Position numbers and translations under genes: made by a program. Below are positions 1 to 9,598 of a stretch of DNA of 29,722 nucleotides, piece by piece. The notes below the pieces were generated by a model, which did no database searches, was not told the DNA's origin, and was given only the letters and a program-made list of their open reading frames with translations. Each line of letters opens with the position of its first letter. Positions within the stretch are counted from its first letter, which is position 1. This stretch comes from Smittium culicis (lineage: Eukaryota > Kickxellomycota > Harpellomycetes > Harpellales > Legeriomycetaceae), in assembly GCA_001970855.1 (NCBI GenBank), contig LSSN01002172.1, positions 1 through 29,722 of the forward strand, read 5' to 3'.

Positions 1-3
1 GTG

Positions 4-18
4 CCAGCTCGAAGCTGG
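4..18 (-). other. LINE 3'-terminal hairpin (probable RT recognition stem-loop)
   Basis: On the element's sense strand the 3' end is ccagcttcgagctgg: a 6-bp stem (ccagct/agctgg) with a 3-nt loop. The same 15 bases end the truncated copy at 23486-23500, after which the flanks differ. Many LINEs with a stringent 3' end use a terminal stem-loop for RT recognition. That role here is inferred from position and conservation. Confidence 0.6.
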
Positions 19-1441
19 TTCAAAGATTGTTTAGACCCCCCCCCCCAAGGAGTTTTCCAACTAGCCCCAACCGGGCTTCGTTGAAATTCGAAAGTAAAAT
101 TTTTTCGTCAGAGCGGATCGGCTTCGGTATGAACCGGCCGATCGTCGTTGTTTGGTTATTTCGCCAACGGCTGCAGCTCAGAAGTATGTGGTCGACCGTC
201 TCAGGCACAGACAAGTTGCAGCAGGGGCAAAAATTTTTGAATTTTTGGTCGACGATTTTCATGTTCAACAGGCGCTGGGCAGTCCGGAATGTGCCCATAC
301 GCATTTTCCCAATGTCCTGAAGGCCCAGCTTCATGTCCGGATACATTGCTTGAAGGTCGACCAAGTTTCCTTTTTTGCCGACTTTCCTGTCCACCGTCCA
401 CCGGTGGATGACAGACCGGTTATTTCGTCGTTTCCGGTCGACTATCGTGATTACAGTCTGACCGTTTGAATCTTGAGAGCAAAATTTTTTGATCCACCGG
501 GCGCTCCCGGTAACCCAGGTGGCCATCCGTGCCTTCATCGGTGACTTGATGAGGTCGGCGATCCATGTTTTTGATGTTGGACATTTGTGGTATGCACGCT
601 CACGGGCTGTGCTGGTGCGCATGAACACTGAGGTTATGCCCAGTTCGTCCCTGATGCGCTCCATGGCCGCTGATTTCCCGACGTTGGCAACCATTCGGAT
701 TACCTTGTCGATTTCTGACTGTATGGGCTTGCATCTAGCTTCGCTCATGCCAAATGTCTCCCCACCGTAACATCCAATCGGCATCAGCACCGAATTGATG
801 AACTTCGTTTTTAGTGCTGTGAGCACATCAGATCGTCTCAGGAAGCTGTACACAGCGAATATAGACTTCCTGACCTTATTCTTGTTGTTCTTGATTGTCC
901 CAGATACATCCCACTTGCTATTCATAATATAGCCCAAGTAGATGTACTGGTCGGTGGAGTCGACTTTTTGGCCCTGCAAGGTCATATCAGTAGTCAACTC
1001 CCCGCTTATAGTCATTATCCCGCACTTGGAGGCATTCACAGCCATTTCCCAAGTGCCCGACCATTCGGTTATGGTATCCAGTGCGACTTGTAAATCAGCT
1101 GATGATTCAACCAATAGCACTGCATCATCAGCAAACAGTAGTCCGGGTATGCGTGAGGTGAGCCCAGGCACCCGCACACCTCGTACGCCCTTGAATATAT
1201 CATTAATATAAAAATCGAAAAGTATCGGCGAGGCTGGGCATCCTTGCCGCACTCCACAGAGGTATTCAGTGGGGTTGAAAACTTCATTTCCAATTCTAAC
1301 TGCAATTTTCGGGGCATCATTGTCACGGCTTAGCAACTGAGTAATATTATAATAGTTTGTTAATGTTGATATGTTTAGATTTAAAAGATATTTTATTGCT
1401 AAAGAACTTTTATAAATAAAAACTAAGAAATCGCAAAACTA

Positions 1442-1472
1442 TTTTGCCAAGAGAATGGATCTCTAGGCAAAA
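1442..1472. repeat. Hairpin, 13-bp arms with one mismatch
   Basis: Arms 1442-1454 and 1460-1472 (ttttgccaagaga against tctctaggcaaaa) pair at 12 of 13 positions around a 5-nt loop. It lies within the insertion in the LINE RT domain. Confidence 0.85.
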
Positions 1473-1483
1473 GTAAATAAACT

Positions 1484-1507
1484 ATTACTAATCAAATGAT
1501 TAGTAAT
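1484..1507. repeat. Perfect 11-bp inverted repeat, 2-nt spacer
   Basis: attactaatca at 1484-1494 and tgattagtaat at 1497-1507 are exact reverse complements separated by two bases. It is the second foldback inside the insertion in the LINE RT domain, 12 bp beyond the first. Confidence 0.88.
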
Positions 1508-2524
1508 GTAAAATGTTGGGTGATTAATTTTGTGAAAATCGAAATCAAAATTGATAACGATTTATCACAATGTCGTGATTGGATCATGACAATCATACAT
1601 GCCATTGATCATATTGAGGTGTTTGCCCCCAATGCCCACTGATCGCAGTTTATGCAGTAAGGCCATATGGGGGACCCGATCGTAGGCCTTGCTATAGTCG
1701 ATATAGAACAGCCATGTTTCCTTGTTCTGAATTCCGCGTCGGCGTACTATTTCGTATAGAGTGGTCGCTTGGCCCGCACACTCTTCGAAATTCCGAAATC
1801 CGGCTTGTTCTATTACCAATATTTGGTATTTCGCATCGATTTTGCTGAGTTTGGTGGCCACAATTTTGGGCACCAATTTATCCAGTGTTGGGATCAGTGA
1901 TATCCCTCGGTAGTTATCGGGGTCCTTCAGGTCACCTTTTTTAGGTACCGGAACCACTACTGAAGTTTCTAGGCACTGGGGTATATTTCCAGTATCATAC
2001 ATAATATTGATGATTTTATTTATTAATTTAGCTAGGCTTGATTTTGGTGATGGCTCGGCCATCACCAGTTTCCATACCTCAGATGGGACACCATCAGCTC
2101 CCGGAGCTTTGTTGTTAGGTGTATCTGCAAGTGCATCAGTGATATCAGCCCATACTACAGTGCTATCGCACTCTGGGTAATAGTCACAGTCGCTAGAGAT
2201 GAGATTTTCCTACTTATCGGCACATCGGCTATTCCCAGTTGTGTCTTTAGCAAGTTCACCAAAATGATTTGTCCAAATTTTTGTTTTTTCGTGTTTTTCA
2301 GTAATTAAATTTTTATTTTTGTCGTACACTGGGCCATCGGCGATGCTTTGGAATGATTTACCCGTGTTTGATTTTTTTAGTTCAAATGAGATTTCGAATC
2401 GTTGTTCTGAATCTGATAGACGATTTTTTTAGTCTTTTGGTGTTCTGGGCTTTTCTATCAGCTTTATTTGATCTATGTGCACTTGATTTGGCATTGAAGT
2501 ATTCACTGATTGGGAAATTATTCT

Positions 2525-3637
2525 TCATGTGTTTTTTAAACTATTTTTATGCCGCTTTTTTGTTATATTTTTTTTGAGAGTGATCTTTGAGAGCACTGTT
2601 TTTATTGTTTCGCCAGGAGCATCCAGCGCACCGAGCCGGGCAGATTGATCCCAAACAGTGTCGATGAGGCCAGCGCAATGCTCATTTAGGTCCATTTCTG
2701 TATCGGCTAGCACTGTAAATCGGTTATGACTGACAAAATTATTTTCAGCCAATAATAATTTTTTCGCGTTAATTTTTGATTTTTTTGCCGGTACCTCGAG
2801 AGCGTCCAATTTCCACTGCGCTGCGATCGGCATGTGGTCGGAGAGGTCTAAAAACCGGTTCGCTGTGCACCAGTTTGGACCGCTGCTGAGCCCAGCATAG
2901 TATATGTGGTCGATCATTCGGCCCACAGTACTCTTATTGTACCTCGACCCAGTCGAGTTGGTCACTTTTGCATGTTGGAACCCAGTTCCAAGCTTCAGAG
3001 TAATCTTTTTTGAGGCCGGGGTATCCATATTGTAGTTCCCCAGCAGTATATGTTTGTTGAATTTTTTATTAAATTTTTTATAGTGGTCCAAAATCTCGGA
3101 AATCGCCCGCTTTTTGCCAATTCCAGCGCTTGGAAAGTGAATATTTGTTACTAAAATTGTGAATTTATCACCATTTTTGGTTCGTCCAGAGACTATCCCA
3201 GATAGCCAAGTTGGCGCAGATTATAATTCGCTAATTTCTAGTCCAATATTATTTTTTATTGCTAATAGTAGTCCGGTACCGCCCCTTGCGTGATCGGCTT
3301 TCGCCTCTATACAGGTGTATCCTGGTATGCAGCAGCGGTAAGTTTTTTTCGTTAAAAATGTTTCCTGGAGTGCCAGGATATCGGGCTTAGCACTATCCGA
3401 CTTTGAAAAATTCAGATAGTGCTCAAGTTCCTCTTTTACACTCTTATTGAATTGTATATTGTAGGCCATGACTGTCAGAGTATTGTTTTTCCAGCAGATT
3501 ATTTTTTGTATTTTTTGGCCACTTAAATTGGCGGATCGAAATTTTTTATTTTTTTCGCGCCTAATTTTTGCGCCCAGAGATTTTTCAATATTATTTATTT
3601 CGGTTTTTGATATGTTGATTTCTTGGTGTTGAATTTA
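2525..3637 (-). pseudogene. LINE ORF2, N-terminal APE-type endonuclease (broken)
   Basis: This is the endonuclease half of ORF2, which nicks target DNA to prime reverse transcription. The frame is open upstream to about 3637, although the first ATG is at 3467-3469 (MAYNIQF). Family landmarks are LALQETF (catalytic Glu), ARGGTGLL, TNIHFPSAGIGKKRA, LLGNYNMD, GRMIDHIYYAG and SDHMPI (catalytic Asp-His). An in-frame TAA at 3221-3223 interrupts it, yet the same frame continues with clear endonuclease sequence on both sides. The usual G-D-F/Y-N motif reads G-N-Y-N, so the conserved Asp is Asn, a change explained by one G-to-A transition. The frame ends at a TGA at 2525-2527. Sequence just downstream makes better protein in another frame up to about 2420, where it shifts back, so two compensating frameshifts are likely. 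Confidence 0.88.
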
Positions 3638-3880
3638 GTGAATTTCGTGCCTCCATTGGTCGTTTCTTTGTCTTTTTTTTTACTGTAAATTTGTGATATT
3701 TAAGTGAGCTATTCAGCACAATGTACCTTTTTACAGTATCTTTTTTGAGTTCTTGCACGTTGAGAACCAAGAATTTTTTGGTATTTTTTCGGAGTTTTTT
3801 TTTTTTGGAGATTTTGATATTTTATAATTTTTTTGAAGTTTTTTGATTCATATTGTATTTATATTTTAATAATTATGACA

Positions 3881-4935
3881 TCAGTACTCTATATCAGAGA
3901 TTTTCTGATGTTCGGCGTCAGATCCAGGCTCTATAGCAGCTATATTGCTTCCTGGAAGCGCCTTATCTACGTTTGATACGAAATTGTTAAACGCTTTTTC
4001 CAATATTTTCCCCATTCTGGCTTTTGCTGTCATCAATGCGTGCGCTGATGGGGGGCTATATCCTTCAGGTTCGTTATTAGGGCTGAGATTCGGTGATATG
4101 AACTCTTTTTTGATCTCCATTGGGGAGCTCATATCACTGTCTACCGAGATATCGGAAAAATCATCACTATTAATTGTGGACTTGACTGTTCTTTTGATTA
4201 TAGGTTGATGATTGTCATCATCACTGCCTTCAGACTCGGTATCATCATCTGATGATACTTTTTCATTAGAGCTGCGAGGCATCACATCATCATTTAATGA
4301 GCTGTAGGGAGGTTTTTTCAAGCCTACGGTGCCCCTCAAGCAGATTTATGGTGCCTGGTTTGACTGCTGCAGCTTCATCATTGGTTGATACTTCTGTGTC
4401 GTTGATGATTTTTGACTTCTCAACCGGCTTTGTGCTGGGTTGAGCTTCTGCGATCACTGGTTTAGAATCATCAGTTCGGGGGCGGCTGATACCGGTGGTG
4501 CTTCGGCGTTGGAGCTGTTAAAGCTGAATTTTAGCTTTTGCATGTTCTCGCGTGCATTTTTTTTTATAAGATTTTTCTTGATTTTATGGCACTCGGATTT
4601 CCAGTGCCCGGCCTCCTTGCAGTAACTGCATGCCTCCTTACAGCCCTTGTAGAAGATGTTAATTTTACCATTTTCATGGTCGAGGAAGCTTGGGAGGTTG
4701 ACCTCCATGTTATTTTTTTTAACAAGCACTTTGATCCCATATGGGAGGTACTGGTGTTGTCGAATCGGCGCCAAGCGCTGATATCCTTGATTTCGCACCA
4801 AGGCCCGAGCTCTTTTAGAATTAGTATGGCCATTGGTTCGATTCCTACATCCCTGAAGTTTGGGTTCTGCGACAAAACACCCAATATCATTAATCCATAA
4901 CCAAAAACTCCCAGTCCAATTACTTCAAAGGTTAA
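3881..4935 (-). pseudogene. LINE ORF1, gag-like protein with CCHC zinc knuckle (broken)
   Basis: ORF1 of the LINE would bind element RNA in the RNP. The N-terminal part reads open from about 4935, with an ATG at 4888-4890, then must change frame near 4745. The next segment (4801 to 4454) contains a CX2CX4HX4C zinc knuckle beginning CSYCKEAGHW, preceded by a lysine-rich patch. A further frame change is needed near 4455 (stop just after ELMILNQ), where a neighbouring frame stays open to about 4335, and another near 4335. The last segment (4339 to 3881) is an acidic, Ser/Asp-rich tail (DDDTESEGSDDD) ending in ISDIEY. Three or more frameshifts mean no intact protein. The gag role is inferred from the knuckle and from its place upstream of the endonuclease. 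Confidence 0.82.
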
Positions 4936-5001
4936 TCACTCACAAAATTTGATTTAACCAATTAGTTATACTTATTTCTCTCAATTTCATGCTATGGTTA
5001 A

Positions 5002-5184
5002 CCCTTTTCTGGGTGGAAGACTATTTCTGCTCTACTAAACATAGCCATTTTAATTTTAAAAGATATTAAAATTTTGAGATATTAAAAATTTTTGGTTTGT
5101 TATTTAATAGCTTCAAATAATATTCATGCATAAATAATACAAAAGAATCAATAAATTCGCTTTTCTAAGCTGGAGTGGAAAAAA
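5002..5184 (+). mobile_element. piggyBac-like MITE, copy A (degenerate)
   Basis: This copy starts right after TTAA (4998-5001) with cccttttctggg, and then gaagactatttctgctcta matches the equivalent stretch of the copy at 6117. Internal matches include ttgagat and atttaatagc, and the far end, ctggagtggaaaaaa, aligns with tgggcgggaaaggg. It is 183 bp against 189 bp for the other two copies. It is the most diverged of the three, with the right-hand GGG decayed to AAA. It begins about 65 bp beyond the visible 5' part of the LINE. No coding capacity. Confidence 0.62.
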
Positions 5185-5309
5185 TAATGATTATTCAAGT
5201 TGTGAGTTCAAAGGAATATATTCGCTTTTTTAATGTATATAAAGTTTAAGGTTCAATATCAATTATTTTAAATATGCAAACAGATTATGCATATATTTCA
5301 ATCAAATTA

Positions 5310-5685
5310 TAAGTTGATACGAAAATACTAGAAACTGCGAGGTAAAGTAAGCTATAAAATAGATAAGTTGGTGAAAGGTATAAAAAAACCAGATAAATCA
5401 TACCGTTGGTCTGCCGGCTGCGTAACTAAATGGGAATGGGATCAATCTAAAAACCGAAATATTCATCCAGGCATTACTTCAAGTAGGCTGGATGACTGAA
5501 GTTACAAGCAGTCATTGAATTAAGCTTGTTCCAACAAAATCGAATTCTTTGAGATTATTGAAATTCTATTTATGGCCTAGATCTAACTGGGTTAATAAAA
5601 ATTAGACATCTTACTAAACGTGGGAATTATTGACCTGGATTTTCTACAATAAGCTGCTAAACTGCTGAGACTCGTAATGCTGTCG
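5310..5685 (+). repeat. Dispersed repeat R2, copy 1
   Basis: This stretch aligns, with small gaps, to the reverse complement of about 26680-27060. The best-conserved core is 5410-5530, with ggctgcgta, aatgggat, and gcattacttcaagtaggctgg followed by actgaagtta and aagcagtcat. Weaker similarity runs on through a gggttaataaaaa motif near 5588 to a tgagactcg motif near 5675. The core is more GC-rich than its surroundings. A frame reading QALLQVGW is partly open in both copies but is broken by stops. No terminal repeats or family signature were recognised. Confidence 0.7.
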
Positions 5686-5689
5686 AACG

Positions 5690-6112
5690 CTGGACTTGTG
5701 CGCAGATAATGTCTCAGACTGTGCTAAACGAATCGGTTCCTCCTATTTCTGGATGCCCCTCCTCTGGAATCGCTGTCCTTCGAATAGCTGATCGTTAGCT
5801 TCACTATCCTCGACCAAGGATAATGCAACGCTATGTGAAAATTTAGTATATTGTACTCTGAAAAGTACACTATATAAGTCCCTTAACCGCGGAAAGTTAT
5901 TTCACTCATATGAGAGGAAAAGTTCCCGGTTGGAAACCAACTTGATTTTATATATTCTTGAATCTAATTTGAATTTGTTTGTAGATGCTGAAATTTTTAT
6001 AATACTCTATAAATAGATTTCGATTATGATATGTTATTATATTAATAAATAAAAATGAAATATATATTTTTACTGTAAAAAGCATCTAAATAATTTCGGG
6101 AAATGGAAGCAT
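5690..6112. other. Intergenic, no gene seen
   Basis: This stretch lies between the R2 copy and MITE copy B. Positions 5690-5830 are noticeably more GC-rich than the surroundings and may be more decayed element sequence, but no open frame or recognisable motif is present. A weak inverted repeat (tatattgtact/agtacactata) lies around 5848-5877. Confidence 0.5.
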
Positions 6113-6116
6113 TTAA

Positions 6117-6305
6117 CCCATTCACTGGCAGTAGACTATTTTTTATCTACCAGATATATCCAACAGCGTTCAATTAAAATACTTTAATTCTGAGATTCAG
6201 ATAGTTATTGGTATACTATAAAATAGCAGAAAGTAATAAACTTGCTTATAATTCATAATCTAATCATTAAATTGGATTTTTTAAAGAGTATTGGGCGGGA
6301 AAGGG
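6117..6305 (+). mobile_element. piggyBac-like MITE, copy B
   Basis: A 189-bp non-coding element flanked by TTAA (6113-6116) and CTAA (6306-6309). Its termini are inverted: cccattcactggc on the left and, read inward from the right, ccctttcccgccc. It aligns along its whole length with the reverse complement of 10404-10592, sharing for example gtagactattttt and ttttttaaagagt. The TTAA-type target and CCC-starting termini fit the piggyBac superfamily. The autonomous partner is not in this window. It lies 54 bp downstream of the tRNA-Ala 3' end. Confidence 0.8.
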
Positions 6306-6352
6306 CTAAGATGTACAATAGATAGTGCATGGGGTGCACATTTTCAACTAGC

Positions 6353-6356
6353 AAAA
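6353..6356 (-). terminator. RNA polymerase III T4 terminator
   Basis: Four consecutive T residues on the minus strand, starting four nucleotides past the tRNA-Ala 3' end. No comparable T run lies between the two tRNAs, which supports one shared transcript ending here. Confidence 0.6.
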
Positions 6357-6359
6357 GAT

Positions 6360-6432
6360 TGGAGAACCAGGGTATCGATCCCTGTGCCTCACACATGCTA
6401 AGCGTGCGCTCTACCATTTGAGCTAGATCCCC
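6360..6432 (-). tRNA. tRNA-Ala (anticodon AGC)
   Basis: A 73-nt cloverleaf read on the minus strand: acceptor GGGGATC, D arm containing gctcaaatggtagagc, anticodon stem CACGC/GTGTG closing the loop TTAGCAT (anticodon AGC), T arm CAGGG-ATCGATA-CCCTG, acceptor 3' strand GTTCTCC and discriminator A. The G3-U70 pair, the classic alanine identity element, is present. One acceptor mismatch (T6-T67) is visible and should be tolerated. There is no intron and no encoded CCA. The internal A and B boxes are intact. It lies 3 nt downstream of tRNA-Leu. Confidence 0.95.
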
Positions 6433-6435
6433 TTA

Positions 6436-6518
6436 TGATTAGAGTGGGATTTGAACCCACGCCCCCGAAGAGACCGCGGCCTTAACGCGGCGCCTTAGAC
6501 CAACTCGGCCATCTAACC
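6436..6518 (-). tRNA. tRNA-Leu (anticodon AAG)
   Basis: A class II tRNA of 83 nt on the minus strand. Acceptor GGTTAGA pairs with TCTAATC (one G-T), the D arm has ggccgagttggtctaaggc, and the anticodon stem CCGCG/CGCGG closes TTAAGGC, giving anticodon AAG. A long variable arm (gtctcttcgggggc) is typical of leucine. The T arm is gtggg-ttcaaat-cccac and the discriminator is A. There is no intron. It is the upstream member of a tandem pair with tRNA-Ala. Confidence 0.95.
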
Positions 6519-9482
6519 ACGAGTTTATTGAAAAAAAACAAAAATATGAAACACCTAATATCATGCTCAATTTTACTTGCATAAACTCGCGACTTGAAAT
6601 TCATATTTTACCATATTATGCGCATTGGAATCTTATCATAACTCCAGCATATATAAAACCTCCATATGTCGTCACAAACCATGCATTATTCAAGAATAGA
6701 GGCGCTTAATCCATATGAATAGGATCTCATAGGCTAAATTTGAGCTTGCAAGAGAAATAAATTCATGCTGATTTTAATTAGTGGCGAATTTCTTGTTGAT
6801 AAACTCAGATTTATCCACGAAAATATCATATTATGTACAAGTAGACATAGTATACTCTGCTTTTTAATTTTTTTTATTCTATTATCTCAGGCTATTTTTT
6901 TTTAACAGCCTGAAATATGAAGAAATTAATCTAAAAAAAAAAAGCGTGCAAGGTCTCTTCCATAATTTCATATCAGGACAGAAGGACTGGGCATAATTTG
7001 GGAGTCTGAGAGAGAATTTTAAGCTTTTTTTTATCCAAAACAAGGATGCGGTTCTCAGGACCGTGCCAATTATATGAAACATATAAACCAGCCAAGTAAA
7101 ACAACTATTAGGAGTAAAATTCTGGCGCGTATTAGTCCAACGCGATTAAATCAACTTGAATTACTTTGAGTATTAAGATATGGTCACTAAATGTGCTATT
7201 TAGAGTCAGAGTTTGCAATAAAGGAATTAAATTGATATTCTCTATCTCTGACCACAAGGTTATAACAATAGTTATAAATGAATTTGCCATTTAATTATAA
7301 GTTTATGGGTTCCAAAATTATTAGCAAATTCGTGATAAATTTTTGCTAAACAGAAATTTATAATAGCTCTATAAAGAGTATAAATCATCAAATTGAATTA
7401 AAAAAAATTTTTTTGTCGATGAATTTTGACGTATAAAGTGTAAATTCGAGGTTTTTAGAAGTAACAGATCAGATTTTTTTATTAAATTTGTTATTTTATT
7501 TGCGAATATAGTATTATTATTGGGTACTCATGTAGATTATTCTGATAATTTCCAAACAATTCTGTTACTAAAGGCTATAGTAAATTATGGACTATGTTCG
7601 TAATTTTACGCAATTATAACAACATGAGAAAAGTATTGTGTTTCCCATAATTATCTACATCGTTTACAGATGAATATACAGCAGGGAGTGATGTGAGGCC
7701 ATCATCGTTAAAAGGAACGTATTTAGATTAGATTTAAAATCTACAAATACATGTGCAATGTAGCATTGGAGCCATTGGCTTTTTTAGTAAAAAAAATCTA
7801 TATGCTGATATGATATCTCCACAAGAATCGATTGATTGTTATATAAGGATTTATGTTATTTGCTTTTGAGGGATTATATCTATTTTTAAAACGAAATTTT
7901 GTTGATAGATTCTACATTATAGTGTCAGATAAGAAAGCTGTGTCAAATTTGGCGCAAGCGGTGGGAGAAATTGAAAGTTATTGGCAGAAATAAAACTAAG
8001 AGCTTTTGGGAATATGGTGAAAATTATGTAAGATAGCGTCTGTGGTCGTGCGACAAAACTTTCACACTAATTTTTTAACACAAGTAAATTTAATTTACAC
8101 GACAAAATTTTACTATAAGCCTTGATAAGATCATTGTGATGTTATTGGAAGGGAAAGGCCGATTGTTCGATTTAGACTAGCCAATAGATTGAATATATGA
8201 CATGCGTTGTTTAGCTGCATGTAATGAATATACCAATGAACATTGAGAATAAGGGAACGCAAATGGAAAGGGGGAGAATATTGGCAAAAGGATGGTCAAG
8301 TGATAAAGCACATCAGTATTTATTTATAGGGAAAATTGGCTCGTGCGAGGATAAAGGGGTTACTTTTTTTTACTGAATGATAGATCTCCACAATCCATTC
8401 CGCCGAGCACATACTAAGCTCAACAATGATGACAGTAGAAACATCGATAACAAAAGAATGCAAATGTGAAGGCCGATTTTGGGGAGAGGAATGCTATGTA
8501 TTCCAATAATTCATTTTTATTAAAAAAAAAAAAAGTACACGATTTGGATCTTAATCATTACACAAAATTTCAAAATTAGAGGCAGTTTACCCCCAACTAT
8601 TTTTTTTTTTTTGCGATCCCATGAATACAGCTTCTCAAACCTAAATTGTCAAATTATGATATCTCCGGCTGGTCAATGCAGTGACTTTGAGTATTGGAAG
8701 GTTATTTTTGTTTATGTGCAGGCGATTCAGAGTTATATTAAAAAAAAGGCGATATGTAGCTGGTGATAATCTTGAGTAAGATGTGATATATATTGAGGTT
8801 CATGGGCTCAATATACTTTATTCATGCATATAACTCACCAGCTGAATCATCGAATTTGATTTGCCCCACTCTCAGAAAAAACCATAATGGTGGGATATTT
8901 TTGTTTCAGGTAGAAATTGTTGGACATTAACAGAGAATTTTATAGCCAGCTAACAATTCAAGTTTTAATTTTGTTTCAGGATATAATTCAATAGCAAGAA
9001 TTGATTTTAATTGACTAAAAACGTTATTTAACTTTTTCTCTGACGGTGGTGGGGATGATGGAGGGGAGGGGAGGAGAATAATAGGTATATAATGGAAATA
9101 AACAATGGTGTTACCAAATAGCGAGGGTATATATTAGCTTCATGGACTCTAATTGATACTTACACAGTTTTTTATATTATTGTTGTTAGCCAGCAATATT
9201 TGCAGATTTTTTAATGCTGGTAATTAGACATTTATATTGGTCATTCTCGAGTTTATATTTATGACTTTAAAGAGAAATTCTCAGCGCTTATTGTTTCGAT
9301 TGTTGAATAAGTACTAAACTCCAATCAACGTAATCAAACCCCAACATTTCTAATAGTGGCCATTTGGAGTTGCAGAAATTGGTTTATACGAATCGTATTA
9401 TTATTTTACATATGCATATATACGCATGCATTTAAATATTCAGTACTAACATAAAAAAGTCAATATTCACTGTAGACCAAAA
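6519..9482. other. AT-rich intergenic region, no supported gene
   Basis: Nearly 3 kb with only short chance open frames. Notable items are a small hairpin at about 6888-6922 (tcaggct/agcctga), long A and T homopolymers near 8520 and 8605, and a G-rich stretch at 9045-9076. A 46-codon frame at 7853-7993 is too short and unrecognised to call a gene. The right end is the GNA1 promoter region. Confidence 0.55.
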
Positions 9483-9485
9483 CTG

Positions 9486-9493
9486 TATATAAG
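9486..9493 (+). promoter_or_regulatory. Probable TATA box of GNA1
   Basis: TATATAAG lies about 113 bp upstream of the GNA1 ATG, followed by a leader that becomes A-rich immediately before the start codon. Spacing and match suit a fungal core promoter. The transcription start is not visible. Confidence 0.45.
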
Positions 9494-9598
9494 CACTCGG
9501 ATTTTCCATAAACATTCTACTCAAACATTATCCATTAGACGCCGCTTTTTCAATTTTAAAATTTACTAGACTTTAATCCTCTTTATTTAAAAAAAAAA

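Larger units (their letters stand above)
1316..1588. mobile_element. AT-rich insertion in the LINE RT domain, possible foldback/MITE element
   Basis: RT sequence is continuous and in frame on both sides, while about 273 bp between them is AT-rich and non-coding. Its ends carry an imperfect inverted repeat: catcattgtcacg at 1315-1327 against cgtgattggatcatg at 1574-1588, with gaps. Inside are two strong hairpins. The exact edges and any target-site duplication are not certain. I considered an intron, since attactcag at the left edge resembles a minus-strand acceptor, but a GTATGA donor at the other end would not splice in frame. I recognise no transposase-family signature. Confidence 0.6.
20..2420 (-). 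pseudogene. LINE ORF2, reverse transcriptase and C-terminal CCHC finger (broken)
   Basis: This is the RT half of ORF2 for target-primed reverse transcription. In order it shows KSFQSIADGPVYD and IWTNHFGELAKD linkers, an in-frame TAG at 2210-2212, NNKAPGADGVPSEVW, DNYRGISLIPTLDK, EQAGFR, motif A DYSKAYDRVPH, motif B GVRQGCPASP, motif C FADDAVLL, then a long connection and a CX2CX9HX4C finger (CPCCNLSVPETVDH). The stop is at about 20-22. Between the end of the motif A region and the motif B region a roughly 273-bp AT-rich insertion introduces stops. Its removal would keep both sides in the same frame. An 11-base C tract (plus strand 36-46) lies in the last codons and is absent from the second copy of the 3' end, so the terminal residues are unreliable. 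Confidence 0.93.
4..4938 (-). mobile_element. Degenerate non-LTR (LINE) retrotransposon
   Basis: Read on the minus strand this is a nearly complete LINE in the order gag-like ORF1 with a CCHC knuckle, APE-type endonuclease, reverse transcriptase, and a C-terminal CCHC finger followed closely by the 3' end. The 3' boundary at about position 4 is inferred because a second truncated copy at 23429-23500 shares sequence up to the same final hairpin and then diverges. The 5' boundary is uncertain: coding similarity to ORF1 reads open to about 4935 and a MITE starts at 5002. Nonsense codons, several frameshifts and an internal insertion show it is dead. No RNase H domain is visible after the RT. The clade (for example Jockey- or Tad-like) is not determined. 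Confidence 0.93.

Noticed and set aside
1337..1590. Spliceosomal intron in the LINE RT domain
   Set aside because: The candidate GTATGA donor and ATTACTCAG acceptor do not join in frame, and introns in LINE ORF2 are not expected. A secondary insertion fits better.
7853..7993. A 46-codon frame starting MLFAFEGLYLF with a fairly protein-like composition
   Set aside because: It is short, isolated and unrecognised, and upstream stops in all useful frames leave no longer product.
8145..8165. Possible fourth MITE terminus (ggaagggaaaggcc)
   Set aside because: Only about 14 bp resemble the end, and the 190 bp on either side do not align with the MITE copies.
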